Source of the DNA: Trebonia sp963822615
GTDB taxonomy: Bacteria; Actinomycetota; Actinomycetes; Streptosporangiales; Streptosporangiaceae
Reading direction: 5' to 3'
Assembly: GCA_963822615.1 (NCBI GenBank)
Contig: CAWGIM010000026.1
Location: 1-64,000 of the forward strand
DNA: 64,000 bases
In this document: piece by piece, positions 43,515 to 52,138 of the stretch
Numbering within the stretch: position 1 is the first letter of the stretch
Layout of the letters: each line of letters begins with the position of its first letter
Notes under the pieces: generated by a model
What the model saw: only the letters and a program-made list of their open reading frames with translations
What the model was told of the DNA's origin: nothing
Databases searched by the model: none
Program-made: the position numbers and the translations under genes

Positions 43515-44894
43515 GAGGCGGCCCGCGCGGCCGGCTCCCCGGCCGCCCGCGGCCGCCCCAGCGGGGCCAGGCCGAGGTGGTCGCGCAGGGTGCTGCCCGC
43601 GTAGTCGGCCCGGAAGACGCCGCGCTCCTGCAGCAGCGGCACCACCTGGTCGACGAACGGGGCCAGGCCGTCGGGGGTGATGTGCGGCACCAGGATGTAG
43701 CCGTCGGCCGCGTCGGCCTGCACCCGCTCGTTGATCGCGGCGGCGACGGTCTCGGGCGCGCCGACGAACGACTGACGGCCGGTGACCTCGATGACCACCT
43801 CGCGGGCGGACAGCTTGCCGTCCGCGGCGCGGTCGCGCCACTCCTGCGCCAGCGCCACCGGGTTCTTGGCGAACATCCGCACGCTGGCCCGGCCCTTGGC
43901 GATCAGGGTGTCGCTGACCACCGGGTCGAAGTCCGGCAGCGGCCCGTCGACGTCGAAGTCGGTCAGCTCGGTGTTCCAGAGCTGCTCGATGAAGCGCAGC
44001 GCGGTGGCGGGCGACACCTGCGCCCGGCGCACCTCGCGGGCGTAGTCGGCCGCCTCGGCGTCGGTGTCGCCGAGCACGAACGTCGCGGCCGGCAGGATCA
44101 GCAGCTCGTCCGGGGTGCGGCCGTACTTGCGCAGGCGGCCCTTGACGTCGGCGTAGAACGCCTGCCCGGCCTCCAGGGTGGCGTGCCCGGTGAAGATCGC
44201 GTCGGCCGACGAGGCGGCGAAGTCGCGGCCCTCGTCGGAGTCGCCGGCCTGGAAGATAACCGGCCGGCCCTGGGGGCTGCGGGGCACGTTGAACTGGCCC
44301 GCGATGTCGAAGAACGGGTCGGAGTGCCGGAACGCGCCGGGCGCGGGCGTCGCCAGGAACTGGCCGCTCTGCTTGTCGGCGGTGATCTCGTCGCCCTGCC
44401 AGGAGTCCCACAGCTCGGTCGCGGTCTGCAGGAAGGTGCGCGCCCGGTCGTAGCGGTCACCCTGCGCCAGGTAGCCGCCGCGCCGGAAGTTCTCCCCGGT
44501 GAACGCGTCCCAGCTGGTCACCACGTTCCAGGCGGCCCGGCCGCCGGAGAGGTGGTCGAGCGAGGCGAACTGGCGGGCCACCTCGTACGGCTCGTTGAAG
44601 GTCGAGTTGATCGTGCCGGTGAGGCCCAGGTGGTCGGTCACCGCGGCCAGCGCGGCCAGGATGGTGAAGGTGTCTGGCCGGCCGACTGACGTCCAGGTCG
44701 TAGATCAGCCCGTTCTGCTCGCGCAGGCGCAGGCCCTCGGCCAGGAACATGAAGTCGAACTTGCCCCGCTCGGCGGTCTGGGCGAAGCGGGCGAACGACT
44801 CGAACTCGATGTGGCTGCCGGCCGCCGGGTCGCTCCACACGGTGGTGTTGTTCACGCCGGGGAAGTGCGCGGCCAGGTGGATCTGCTTAGTCAT
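43511..44894 (-). CDS. NtaA/SnaA/DszA-type FMN-dependent monooxygenase (frameshifted at about 44683)
   Basis: About 460 aa when joined, the usual size of this family. The N-terminal frame (ATG 44894) gives I-H-L-A-A-H-F-P-G-V-N, F-D-F-M-F-L-A-E-G-L-R-L-R and Y-D-L-D-V, then derails. The next frame continues V-G-R-P-D-T-F-T-I-L-A-A-L-A-A-V-T and the hallmark S-G-G-R-A-A-W-N-V-V-T-S, P-Q-G-R-P-V-I-F-Q-A-G-D-S and G-T-D-A-E-A-A-D-like segments. One extra A in GTCAGTCGG accounts for the slip. The family oxidises sulfones, nitrilotriacetate, EDTA and related compounds with FMNH2 and O2. It follows the preceding gene by 12 bases. Confidence 0.85.
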
Positions 44895-44906
44895 GGCTGG
44901 TCCTTC

Positions 44907-46152
44907 TCAGACGCGGGCGTAGCGGTTAGCCGGGCGGGGCAGGCCGAGCAGGGCGCGCAGCGTGCCCGGGCGGCCGCCGTCCTGCTGGCCGGCCTCGGGG
45001 TAGGCGGTGCGGAAGGCGCCGCGGCGCTGCAGCTCGGGGACGAGGGCAGCGGTGATCTGGGCCAGGTCGTGCGGCAGCGCGGCCGGCCGCAGCCGGAACC
45101 CGGCCAGCCCGGCCGCCCGCCAGTCAAGCAGCAGGTCGGCCAGCTCGGCGGCGGTGCCCGCGAAGATAGTGGCGTCGCTGGAGTAGGGGGCGCCCGCCAG
45201 CTCGTCCAGCCGCTCCCGGCGGTCCCGGGCGGCGGCGGCGCTGTCGTCGAGGAACACCACCAGGTCGCCGAAGACGTGCACGGTCTCGCCGTCCCGCCCC
45301 GCCAGCGCCTGCTCGGCCCGGATCTCGGCCACGATCGCGGCCGCGCTGGCCCGGTCGCGCGGGGTCACGAAGCCGACGTCGGCCGACCGGGCGATCAGCC
45401 GGTACGGCACGGTGGCGTGACCGAGGGCGGCCACCACCGGCTGGCCCTGCGGCGGCCGGGGCGTGATCGACGGGCCGCGGACCGAGAACCAGCGGCCCTC
45501 GAAGTCGATGTAGTGCAGCTTGTCGCGGTCGACGAAGCGGCCGGTGGCCACGTCGCGGATCTCCGCGTCGTCCTCCCAGCTATCCCACAGCCGCCGCAGC
45601 ACCTCCACGTAGTCGGCCGCCTCGTCGAAGTGCTCGGCGATCAGCTGCCGCACCGCGGGATCGTCGAGCCGGCCGAGCGCTCAGCGGCGGGATGTCCCGC
45701 CGGCCGAAGTGGGCCGCGGTGTCGGCGCGCGCGCCGAGCTGCACCCGGACGCCGGCCCGGCCCGCGCTGACGTAGTCGAGGGTGGCGATCGCCTTGGAGG
45801 TGTGGAACGGCTCGGTGTGGGTGGTGATCGCCGTCGGCAGGAAGCCGATGTGGCGGGTCTTCGGCGCGATCCTGGCCGCGATCAGCACCGCGTCCAGGCG
45901 GCCGCGGACCCGGTCGGTCCGCTCGTCCCGGCTGAAGTGGTCATCGGACTGCAGGTCGAGGCCGTCCTCGATGGTGACGAAGTCGAGCAGGCCGTGCTCG
46001 GCCTGCTGGGCCAGGCCGGCCCAGTAGGCGGCGGTGAACAGGCGGCCGGGCTGGGCGTCCGGCTCGCGCCACGCGGCCGGGTGCCAGCCGGCCCCGTCGA
46101 GCGCGACCGCCAGGTGCAGGCCATCAGCCGGAACATGAGGTTCTTGGGGCAC
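44907..46152 (-). CDS. Luciferase-like flavin monooxygenase, full-length paralog (frameshifted at about 45682)
   Basis: About 415 aa when joined. GTG 46152 opens with the same start as the short paralog at 37355 and runs through F-G-R-R-D-I-P-P-L; it then slips by one base, and A-L-G-R-L-D-D-P-A-V-R-Q-L-I-A-E-H-F-D-E-A-A-D-Y continues in the next frame. This version keeps the segment E-D-D-A-E-I-R-D-V-A-T-G-R-F-V-D, then K-L-H-Y-I-D-F-E-G-R-W-F, which is typical of DszA/NtaA-like enzymes and absent from the short paralog. It is the first gene of the four-gene monooxygenase operon. It probably oxidises an organosulfur or related small molecule with FMNH2. Confidence 0.82.
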
Positions 46153-46208
46153 GGTGAACTCCGTTTCGTGCGGCGGCGCCGTCGGCAGTCTCTTTAGCCA
46201 ACCGAATG

Positions 46209-46219
46209 ACTTTGCCGGT
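46209..46219 (-). promoter_or_regulatory. ACCGGCAAAGT element before the monooxygenase operon
   Basis: On the minus strand the 11-mer ACCGGCAAAGT lies 56 bases before GTG 46152. The identical 11-mer, in the same orientation to its gene, is at 37328-37338 before the paralogous gene. This supports common control of the two paralogs. Confidence 0.45.
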
Positions 46220-46251
46220 TATTTCGCCTGACATGGTGGACAAGGACGGGA

Positions 46252-46521
46252 TTACCCGCTGGCGGCAGTGGCTTCGCCGGCCAGGGCCGGCGGGAGCAGG
46301 ATGCCGCCGTTGGCGCTCAGCCCGCCGTCAACCGGGAGGGTCGCGCCGGTGCGGTCAGCCCGGTGGCGGTGCTCCCGGCCGCCAGCCGCGCCCAGACCGT
46401 TCAGCAGCGTGGCGTTGACGTCGACCGCGACCACGCTGTACCCGCGCTCGGCGTACAGCTCGACCGCGGCGCGGCCGATCCCCGACGCCGCACCGGTGAT
46501 CAGCACCACAGGCTTGCCCAT
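46252..46521 (-). pseudogene. Remnant of a short-chain dehydrogenase (SDR) with the middle deleted
   Basis: Only 89 codons remain. The start is a classic SDR Rossmann fold: V-V-L-I-T-G-A-A-S-G-I-G-R-A-A-V-E-L-Y, then G-Y-S-V-V-A-V-D-V-N. After L-G-A-A-G-G-R the sequence jumps to the SDR C-terminal end T-G-A-T-L-P-V-D-G-G-L-S-A-N-G. About 150-170 residues are lost, including the N-N-A-G, catalytic Ser and Y-x-x-x-K motifs, so it cannot be an active SDR. The deletion is in frame or nearly so. The ancestral gene was probably a classical FabG-like oxidoreductase. Confidence 0.85.
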
Positions 46522-46562
46522 GATTCAGCATTTTCTATTATGTCGATCTAAATAGTCAAGAA

Positions 46563-47999
46563 TTAGTGCGCGACCGGTCGGCGGCCGAGCATGAACACGG
46601 CCACCAGCAGCGCCGCCCCGGTGAAGACGGGGGCCAGGATGAAGGCGGTGGCGACGGCGCGGGCGGTGTCAGCGTGGTGGGCCGACGGGCCGAAGACGGT
46701 GGTGAGGACGGCGACGCCGAGCGCCACCCCGACCTGCTGCAGGCACTGCAGCAGGCCGGAGGCAGACCCGGTGTCCCGGGGCCGCAGGCCGGCCAGGATG
46801 ACCATGTTCAGCGGCATGACCGCCAGCCCGAGGCCTGCTCCCCACAGGATCAGCGGCCCGAGCAGGGCACCCAGGTAGCCGCTGCCCGCCGACAGGCTGG
46901 CCAGCCAGCTAGCCGAGGCCACCAGCAGCACCGTCCCGGCCACGGTGACCCGCTGGGGCCCGAGCCGCGGTATCAGCCTGGGCGCGGTGCGCGCGCTGGC
47001 GAACTGCGCGGCCGCCAGCGGCAGGAAGGCCAGCCCCGCCCGCAGCGGGCTGAACCGCAGCACGTCCTGAAGGTAGATGGAGCAGAAGAACAACGTGCCG
47101 CCCATGGCCGCGGGCAGCAGCAGCATGTTGAGGTACGCGCCCGCCCGCGTGCGCGAGGCGAGCAGCCCGAGCGGCAGCAGCGGCTGCCCGCCGCGTGCCT
47201 CGATGAGCGTGAACCCGATCAGTGCGATGATCCCGGCACCGATTCCGGCCAGCGCCTGCCAGTCGGACCAGCCGCCAGCGGAGGCCCGGATGAACCCGTA
47301 TACCAGGGCCGCGGTGCCGACGGCGGAGCTGACCGCGCCGGGCAGGTCGAACCGCGCCGGGTGGCGCGGGGTCTCGGCCAGCGCCACCCGGGCCAGGCCG
47401 ACGGTGACTACCCCGATGGGCACGTTGATGATGAACACCCAACGCCAGGAAACCGCCGTCAGCAGGCCTCCGGCGATCAGGCCGATCGTCAGTCCCAGGC
47501 CGACCACCATCGAGAACACCCCGAGCGCGCGGCGCCGCTCGGGCCCCTCGGGGAAGCTGGCCGCGAGCAGTGACAGCGATGCCGGGGCGGCCAGGGCAGC
47601 GCCGGCGCCCTGGGCGACGCGCATCCCGATCAGCAGGCCCGCGCCCGGAGCGAGCCCGGCCAGCAGCGACGCGGCGGTGAACACGGCCAGGCCGACGATG
47701 AACATCCGGCGGCGGCCGTAGGTGTCGGCCGCCCGGCCGCCCGGCAGCAGCAGGCCGCCGAACGCGAGCGAGTAGCCGCTCACCACCCAGGCCAGCCCGG
47801 CCGGGGAGAAATGCAGGTCGTGCTGGATCCGGGGCAGCGCTATGGTCACGATCGACCCGTCGACGACGACCATCAGCTGGCAGGACACGATCACCGCCAG
47901 GACCAGCCAGTGCGGACGAACGGCGCCGCCCGGTGAGGTCGCGGCGATTCCCCCGGCGGCGGAGGTGGTGGTGGCGGCCTCCCGGTCGCGGTCGTCCAT
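46563..47999 (-). CDS. MFS drug exporter, DHA2 (EmrB/QacA-like) family
   Basis: A 478-aa transporter with about 14 spans. V-V-D-G-S-I-V-T-I-A-L-P-R-I-Q lies near residue 48, motif A-like G-R-A-A-D-T-Y-G-R-R-R-M-F near 85, and motif C-like G-V-F-S-M-V-V-G-L-G-L-T-I-G-L-I-A-G-G-L-L near 155. It should expel drug-like compounds. ATG 47999 with GAAGGAAG upstream is preferred; the frame is open further upstream, but that stretch is the operator region and part of the opposing gene. It is divergent from the TetR gene at 48144 and separated from it by palindromes. Confidence 0.88.
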   Translation of the reverse strand: MDDRDREAATTTSAAGGIAATSPGGAVRPHWLVLAVIVSCQLMVVVDGSIVTIALPRIQHDLHFSPAGLAWVVSGYSLAFGGLLLPGGRAADTYGRRRMFIVGLAVFTAASLLAGLAPGAGLLIGMRVAQGAGAALAAPASLSLLAASFPEGPERRRALGVFSMVVGLGLTIGLIAGGLLTAVSWRWVFIINVPIGVVTVGLARVALAETPRHPARFDLPGAVSSAVGTAALVYGFIRASAGGWSDWQALAGIGAGIIALIGFTLIEARGGQPLLPLGLLASRTRAGAYLNMLLLPAAMGGTLFFCSIYLQDVLRFSPLRAGLAFLPLAAAQFASARTAPRLIPRLGPQRVTVAGTVLLVASASWLASLSAGSGYLGALLGPLILWGAGLGLAVMPLNMVILAGLRPRDTGSASGLLQCLQQVGVALGVAVLTTVFGPSAHHADTARAVATAFILAPVFTGAALLVAVFMLGRRPVAH

Positions 48000-48054
48000 G
48001 AGGATGCTTCCTTCGCGTGTTGAGCAAGCAGGGCAGGGCTGGCTGGCGCTAATT

Positions 48055-48075
48055 CGGAAACGGAATACGTTTCCG
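48055..48075. promoter_or_regulatory. TetR operator 1 between divergent exporter and tetR
   Basis: Perfect inverted repeat CGGAAACG-GAATA-CGTTTCCG. It sits 55 bases before the exporter start and about 70 before the tetR start, an ideal place for a repressor of both. Confidence 0.75.
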
Positions 48076-48098
48076 TATCGATGCCAGGTGTTACCATA

Positions 48099-48113
48099 CG
48101 GAAGAAAATTCCG
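48099..48113. promoter_or_regulatory. TetR operator 2 (shorter copy)
   Basis: CGGAA-GAAAA-TTCCG repeats the arms of the first operator, also with a five-base AT-rich centre, 24 bases nearer the tetR coding start. Two sites suggest cooperative or graded control. Confidence 0.55.
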
Positions 48114-48143
48114 CTTCGCAATACCAGGGAGGGCAGGCAGCCC

Positions 48144-48782
48144 GTGACAGCAAGCGCCGGCCAGGCCGGGCGGACGGATGCCGCGCGCAACCACCAGCGC
48201 CTGCTCGCCGCCGCCCTCGCCGTCTACGCCGCCAAGGGCGCGGACGCCTCACTGAAAGAGGTCGCGGACCACGCCGGGCTGGGCGTCGGCACCGTCTACC
48301 GCCACTTCCCGACCAGGGAAGCGCTGCAGGAGGCGGTACTGGCCGACCACCTGGAGACACTCAGGAGCCGGGCGGCCGAGCTGGCACAGGCCCGTCCGGC
48401 GGGCGATGCGCTGGTCGACTGGCTCGGCGAGTTCATCGCCCACTTCACCCAGTACCGGGGGCTGGCCAGGGCATTCCTGCCGACGCTGAGCGACCGCCGG
48501 ACGCCGCTCGGCCACGCGTGCACCGACATGCGCGCGGCCGGGGCGATGCTGCTCGAGGACGCCAAGCGAGCCGGCGCGGTGCGCGCGGACCTCGACGCGG
48601 GCACCATGCTCCGGCTGGCCAGCGGGATCGCGATGGCCGCGGAGTACGCCCCGGCCGGCGCCGCGCCGCTGCTGCCCTGGGTGCTCGACGGCGTACTCAG
48701 CCGACCGTCCGCGGGCACCGCCTGGCCTGACGCCAGCGGCCCGGGGGACGCCGGCCGCCCGCGAGATTCCCGACAAGTTTAG
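48144..48782 (+). CDS. TetR family regulator
   Basis: A 212-aa protein. The helix-turn-helix reads A-V-Y-A-A-K-G-A-D-A-S-L-K-E-V-A-D-H-A-G-L, then G-V-G-T-V-Y-R-H-F-P-T-R-E-A-L; the C-terminal part resembles the SBD-type helical domain (Y-R-G-L-A-R-A-F-L-P). GTG 48144, with GGGAGGG upstream, is chosen; an in-frame ATG at 48081 would put the second operator inside the gene. It probably represses the divergent exporter and itself, and is released by an exporter substrate. Confidence 0.87.
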   Translation: MTASAGQAGRTDAARNHQRLLAAALAVYAAKGADASLKEVADHAGLGVGTVYRHFPTREALQEAVLADHLETLRSRAAELAQARPAGDALVDWLGEFIAHFTQYRGLARAFLPTLSDRRTPLGHACTDMRAAGAMLLEDAKRAGAVRADLDAGTMLRLASGIAMAAEYAPAGAAPLLPWVLDGVLSRPSAGTAWPDASGPGDAGRPRDSRQV

Positions 48783-48799
48783 TGGGTTATAGTCCTGTC

Positions 48800-50161
48800 A
48801 TGACCAGTAGTTACGCTGACCGCTGGGGCGCCCCGGTACAGGCGGCCGACGGGGCCGCCGTCTTGCTCCTCGACCAGGCGATCGAGGACCTGGTCGCGCT
48901 GTCGGGCGACCCGGTCGGCGGCGCGGAAGCGGCGATGGAGGCCGACGGCGAGCTCGCGCTGGCCCGGATCTACCGCGCCTACCTGGCGCTCTACGCCACC
49001 ACGGCGGAGGGGGCGGCCGAGGCCAGCGCCCTCCTCAAGCCGCTGGAAGCCGGGCGCCCGGGGACGGCCGGGCCGCTCGGCGCACGGGCGGGCCGTCACC
49101 TGGCCGCCGCCCGGGCCTGGGCCGACGGCGACTGGCAGGCGGCCGCCCGCGCGCTTGAGCGCGCCCTCGCGGCCGACCCGCGCGACCTGCTCGCCCTGAA
49201 GGTCGCGCAGGACATTTACTTCTTCACCGGCAACCGGCTGGAGCTGCGGGACGTGGTGGCCCGGGTACTCCCGGCGTGGCCGCCGGACGACCCGGCCTGG
49301 GGGTTCGTGCAGGGCATGTGGGCGTTCGGGCTGGAGGAGAACGGCGACTACCGCGGCGCGGAGACGGCGGCCGGGAACGCGCTCGCGCGCAACCCGCGGG
49401 ACGTATGGGGGGTGCACGCGCTGGCCCACGTCTTCGAGATGGAGGGCCGACAGCAGCCGGGCGTCTCGTTCCTGACCTCGTCGTCACCGGACTGGGAGGC
49501 GAGCTACTTCGCGGTGCACAACTGGTGGCACCTCGGGCTGTACCTGCTCGAGCTCGGCCAGGTGGGCGACGCGCTCGCGCTCTACCACGAGCGGATCCGC
49601 GCGGCGCGGTCCACCGAGTGGCTGGACATCGTCGACGCGGCGGCGCTGCTGTGGCGGCTGTCGCTCTACGGGACCGACGTCACCGCCCCGGCGGCCGCCC
49701 TCGCGGCTGACCTATCCGACCTGGTCGACGTGCCCGCGTACATCTTCAACGACTGGCACGCGGTGATGGCGTTCGGGCTGGCGGGCGACCACGACCGGAC
49801 CGCGCGGATCCTGGCCGCCAACCGGCACCTCACCGCCCCGACCAACCGGCAGGCGGCCGAGCGGGCCGGGCTGCGCCTGCTCGAGGGGTTCGCGGCCCTC
49901 GCGGCCGGGCAGCCGGAGCAGGCGGTGGACCTGCTCATCGACATCAGGCCGGAGGCGCACGCGGTCGGCGGCAGCCACGCGCAGCGCGACGTCATCGACC
50001 TGACCCTGATCGCCGCCGCCACCCGGTCCGGGCAGGCTGGCCTGGCCCGCGCCCTGGTCGCCGAGCGGGCCGCCCGCAAGCCCGCCGCCGAGCCGTCGGC
50101 CCGTGCCCTGGTGCTGGCCAACGGCGGCGACGAGACCTGGCTGGCCTGGTTACCCGGCTGA
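48800..50161 (+). CDS. Tetratricopeptide-repeat protein, TTC38-like
   Basis: A 453-aa soluble helical protein. TPR-like pairs are visible (for example A-A-R-A-L-E-R-A-L-A-A-D-P-R-D-L-L-A-L-K near 115 and A-E-T-A-A-G-N-A-L-A-R-N-P-R-D-V-W near 200), followed by the H-A-L-A-H-V-F-E-M and V-H-N-W-W-H-L-G-L-Y segments that I associate with TTC38-like proteins. The family role is unknown. A TATAGT box ends six bases before ATG 48800, with no ribosome site between, so a leaderless transcript is likely. It ends six bases from the opposing Uma2-type gene. Confidence 0.8.
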   Translation: MTSSYADRWGAPVQAADGAAVLLLDQAIEDLVALSGDPVGGAEAAMEADGELALARIYRAYLALYATTAEGAAEASALLKPLEAGRPGTAGPLGARAGRHLAAARAWADGDWQAAARALERALAADPRDLLALKVAQDIYFFTGNRLELRDVVARVLPAWPPDDPAWGFVQGMWAFGLEENGDYRGAETAAGNALARNPRDVWGVHALAHVFEMEGRQQPGVSFLTSSSPDWEASYFAVHNWWHLGLYLLELGQVGDALALYHERIRAARSTEWLDIVDAAALLWRLSLYGTDVTAPAAALAADLSDLVDVPAYIFNDWHAVMAFGLAGDHDRTARILAANRHLTAPTNRQAAERAGLRLLEGFAALAAGQPEQAVDLLIDIRPEAHAVGGSHAQRDVIDLTLIAAATRSGQAGLARALVAERAARKPAAEPSARALVLANGGDETWLAWLPG

Positions 50162-50167
50162 GCCTGG

Positions 50168-50737
50168 TTAGCGGCGCAGGCCCCTGGTCAGGTCGGCCGG
50201 GGTGACCGTCACCGGGAACGGGCGCGGCACGGTGAGCGGCTGCACCGACGTCGCCTCGAGGACGTAGCCGCTGTCCCGCAGTTCGAACACGGTGAGCTCA
50301 GGCCGGGCGGGCTCGGGGTCCACGATCCAGTACGACGGGACGCCGAACTTCTCGTAGGCCGCCTTCTTCCGGTTGAGGTCGATGAGCGCGGTGCTGGGCG
50401 AGCGGACCTCGACCACCAGCAACGGCGGCGCGGTGAACTTCGCCTCGCCTACCTCGTCCAGGTGAACCACCACCAGGTCAGGCGACAGCTCGGTCACCGG
50501 GTCGAGCTGGACGGCGGGCTCAGACACGACGCACAGCCCTTCCGGGCAGGCGGCGTCAAGGGCGGTAGCGAGTCGCGTCGCTACGAACTGGTGCACGGTG
50601 GTTGGCCGGGGGCTCACGACAAGCACCCCGTCCAGGAGCTCGTACCGATGGCCGTCACTGGGCATCCGGTCCAGTTCGGCAACGGTGAACGGGCCGCCGA
50701 AGCCGGGCCACGCCTCGCCGATTGTCACAGCACTCAT
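50168..50737 (-). CDS. Uma2 family (DUF820) PD-(D/E)XK-type putative nuclease
   Basis: A 189-aa protein. The family pattern is complete: R-Y-E-L-L-D-G-V-L-V-V-S-P near residue 31, V-V-S-E-P-A-V-Q-L near 70, S-P-D-L-V-V-V near 84 (catalytic Asp), L-L-V-V-E-V-R-S-P-S-T near 105 (Glu and following basic residue), and K-K-A-A-Y-E-K-F-G-V-P-S-Y-W-I-V-D-P near 123. Such proteins are widespread in actinobacteria and cyanobacteria; a restriction-like fold is established but the biological role is not. No partner gene is adjacent. ATG 50737 is preceded by AGGAGGAGG. Confidence 0.9.
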   Translation of the reverse strand: MSAVTIGEAWPGFGGPFTVAELDRMPSDGHRYELLDGVLVVSPRPTTVHQFVATRLATALDAACPEGLCVVSEPAVQLDPVTELSPDLVVVHLDEVGEAKFTAPPLLVVEVRSPSTALIDLNRKKAAYEKFGVPSYWIVDPEPARPELTVFELRDSGYVLEATSVQPLTVPRPFPVTVTPADLTRGLRR

Positions 50738-50855
50738 GCTGCCTCCTCCTGTTCATGATGTCCACCGTGCCAGCCGCCACCGACATTTGACCGATAGAAC
50801 TAAAAGTCGAAATGGATCCTTAAAGGTTGAGGGTTGCCCAGGACCGCCATATAAT

Positions 50856-50890
50856 CTACTATTCCTACTTTAATAGTAGCCTTTGTTGGC
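50856..50890 (+). promoter_or_regulatory. Palindromic regulatory element upstream of ssuD
   Basis: A perfect inverted repeat CTACTATT-CCTACTTT-AATAGTAG spans 50856-50879. Bases 50862-50890 also match 37305-37333 at 23 of 29 positions. It lies 104 bases before the ssuD start in an AT-rich stretch. It may bind a sulfur-limitation regulator. Confidence 0.55.
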
Positions 50891-50993
50891 CCGGGAATCC
50901 TGGTTCGGATACTGGTGGGGTGATGCCGCGGCCACCTCGGGCTGCCCCGGCCGGCCAGTCGGCCGGGCACCCTCAGTACAGTCAGGCGGAGTT

Positions 50994-52118
50994 ATGGGCA
51001 TCCACGTGCACTGGTACCTTCCCACCAACGGCGACAGCCGGGACATCGTGGGGTCCGGCGACCGGTCGCAGGAGACCCTGTCCGCGGTCACCGGCTTCCG
51101 CGCGCCCACCGTCGACTACCTCGGCCAGGTGGCCAGGTCGGCCGAGCAGCTCGGCTACGAGGCGGTGCTCACGCCGACCGGGACGTGGTGCGAGGACGCG
51201 TGGATCTTCACCGCGGCGCTGACGCAGGTGACCAGCCGGCTGAAGTTCCTGGTCGCGTTCCGGCCGGGGTTCATCTCCCCCACGCTGGCCGCCCACCAGG
51301 CCGCGACGTTCCAGCGGGTGTCCGGCGGGCGGCTGCTGCTCAACGTCGTCACCGGCGGCGACCCGGTCGAGCAGCGCCGGTTCGGCGACCAGCTCGACCA
51401 CGACCAGCGGTACCAGCGGACCGAGGAGTTCCTGGCGGTGCTGCGCGGGGTCAGCGGCGCGGAGCCGCCGTTCAGCTTCTCCGGCGCGCACTACGAGATC
51501 GAGCAGGCGGCGATCGACTTCGGCGACTACGCGCTGCCGCCGGTCTTCTTCGGGGGCGCGAGCCCGGCCGCCGAGCGCGCCGCCGCCCGGCAGGCGGACG
51601 TGTACCTCGCCTGGGGCGAGACGCCGGCCCAGATCGCCGAGCGCCTTGACCGGATGCGGTCGCTGGCCGCCGCGGCGGGCCGCACGCTCGCCTTCGGCAT
51701 CCGGCTGCACGTGCTCAGCCGGGACACCAGCGCCGAGGCCTGGGCGGAGGCCGACCGGCTGCTGGCACGGATCTCCCCCGAGCGCGTCCGCCAGGTCCAG
51801 CAGTCGTTCGCCGGGACTGAGTCGGTCGGCCAGCAGCGGATGACCGCGCTGCACACCGCTTACCAGGGCAATGGCGACCGGTCAGCGCTTGAGGTCTCGC
51901 CGAACCTGTGGGCCGGCTACGGCCTGGTCCGCGGCGGGGCGGGGACGGCCCTGGTCGGCAGCCACGCCGAGGTCGCCGACCGGATCGAGGAGTACCACGC
52001 GCTCGGCATCGACCACTTCATCCTGTCCGGGCAGCCGCACCTGGAGGAGGCCTACTACTTCGCCGAGGGCGCGGCGGCCGAGCTGCGCCAGCGCGGCCTG
52101 CTGCCCGCTGCTCGCTGA
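50994..52118 (+). CDS. ssuD: Alkanesulfonate monooxygenase SsuD
   Basis: A 374-aa protein very close to SsuD: H-W-Y-L-P-T-N-G-D-S-R near residue 6, G-Y-E-A-V-L-T-P-T-G-T-W-C-E-D-A-W near 54, V-A-F-R-P-G-F-I-S-P-T near 85, L-L-N-V-V-T-G-G-D-P near 115, and P-P-V-F-F-G-G-A-S near 180, including the conserved Cys and Arg of the family. It cleaves alkanesulfonates to aldehyde and sulfite with FMNH2 and O2; no SsuE reductase gene is in the window. ATG 50994 follows AGGCGGAG. An upstream in-frame start exists but lacks homology. Convergent with the LysR gene. Confidence 0.93.
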   Translation: MGIHVHWYLPTNGDSRDIVGSGDRSQETLSAVTGFRAPTVDYLGQVARSAEQLGYEAVLTPTGTWCEDAWIFTAALTQVTSRLKFLVAFRPGFISPTLAAHQAATFQRVSGGRLLLNVVTGGDPVEQRRFGDQLDHDQRYQRTEEFLAVLRGVSGAEPPFSFSGAHYEIEQAAIDFGDYALPPVFFGGASPAAERAAARQADVYLAWGETPAQIAERLDRMRSLAAAAGRTLAFGIRLHVLSRDTSAEAWAEADRLLARISPERVRQVQQSFAGTESVGQQRMTALHTAYQGNGDRSALEVSPNLWAGYGLVRGGAGTALVGSHAEVADRIEEYHALGIDHFILSGQPHLEEAYYFAEGAAAELRQRGLLPAAR

Positions 52119-52120
52119 GC

Positions 52121-52138
52121 GGGCGCCGTCAGGCGCCC
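52121..52138. terminator. Compact hairpin between convergent ssuD and lysR
   Basis: Perfect GGGCGCC-GTCA-GGCGCCC stem-loop, starting two bases after the ssuD stop and overlapping the lysR stop. It may end transcripts from both directions. Confidence 0.55.
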
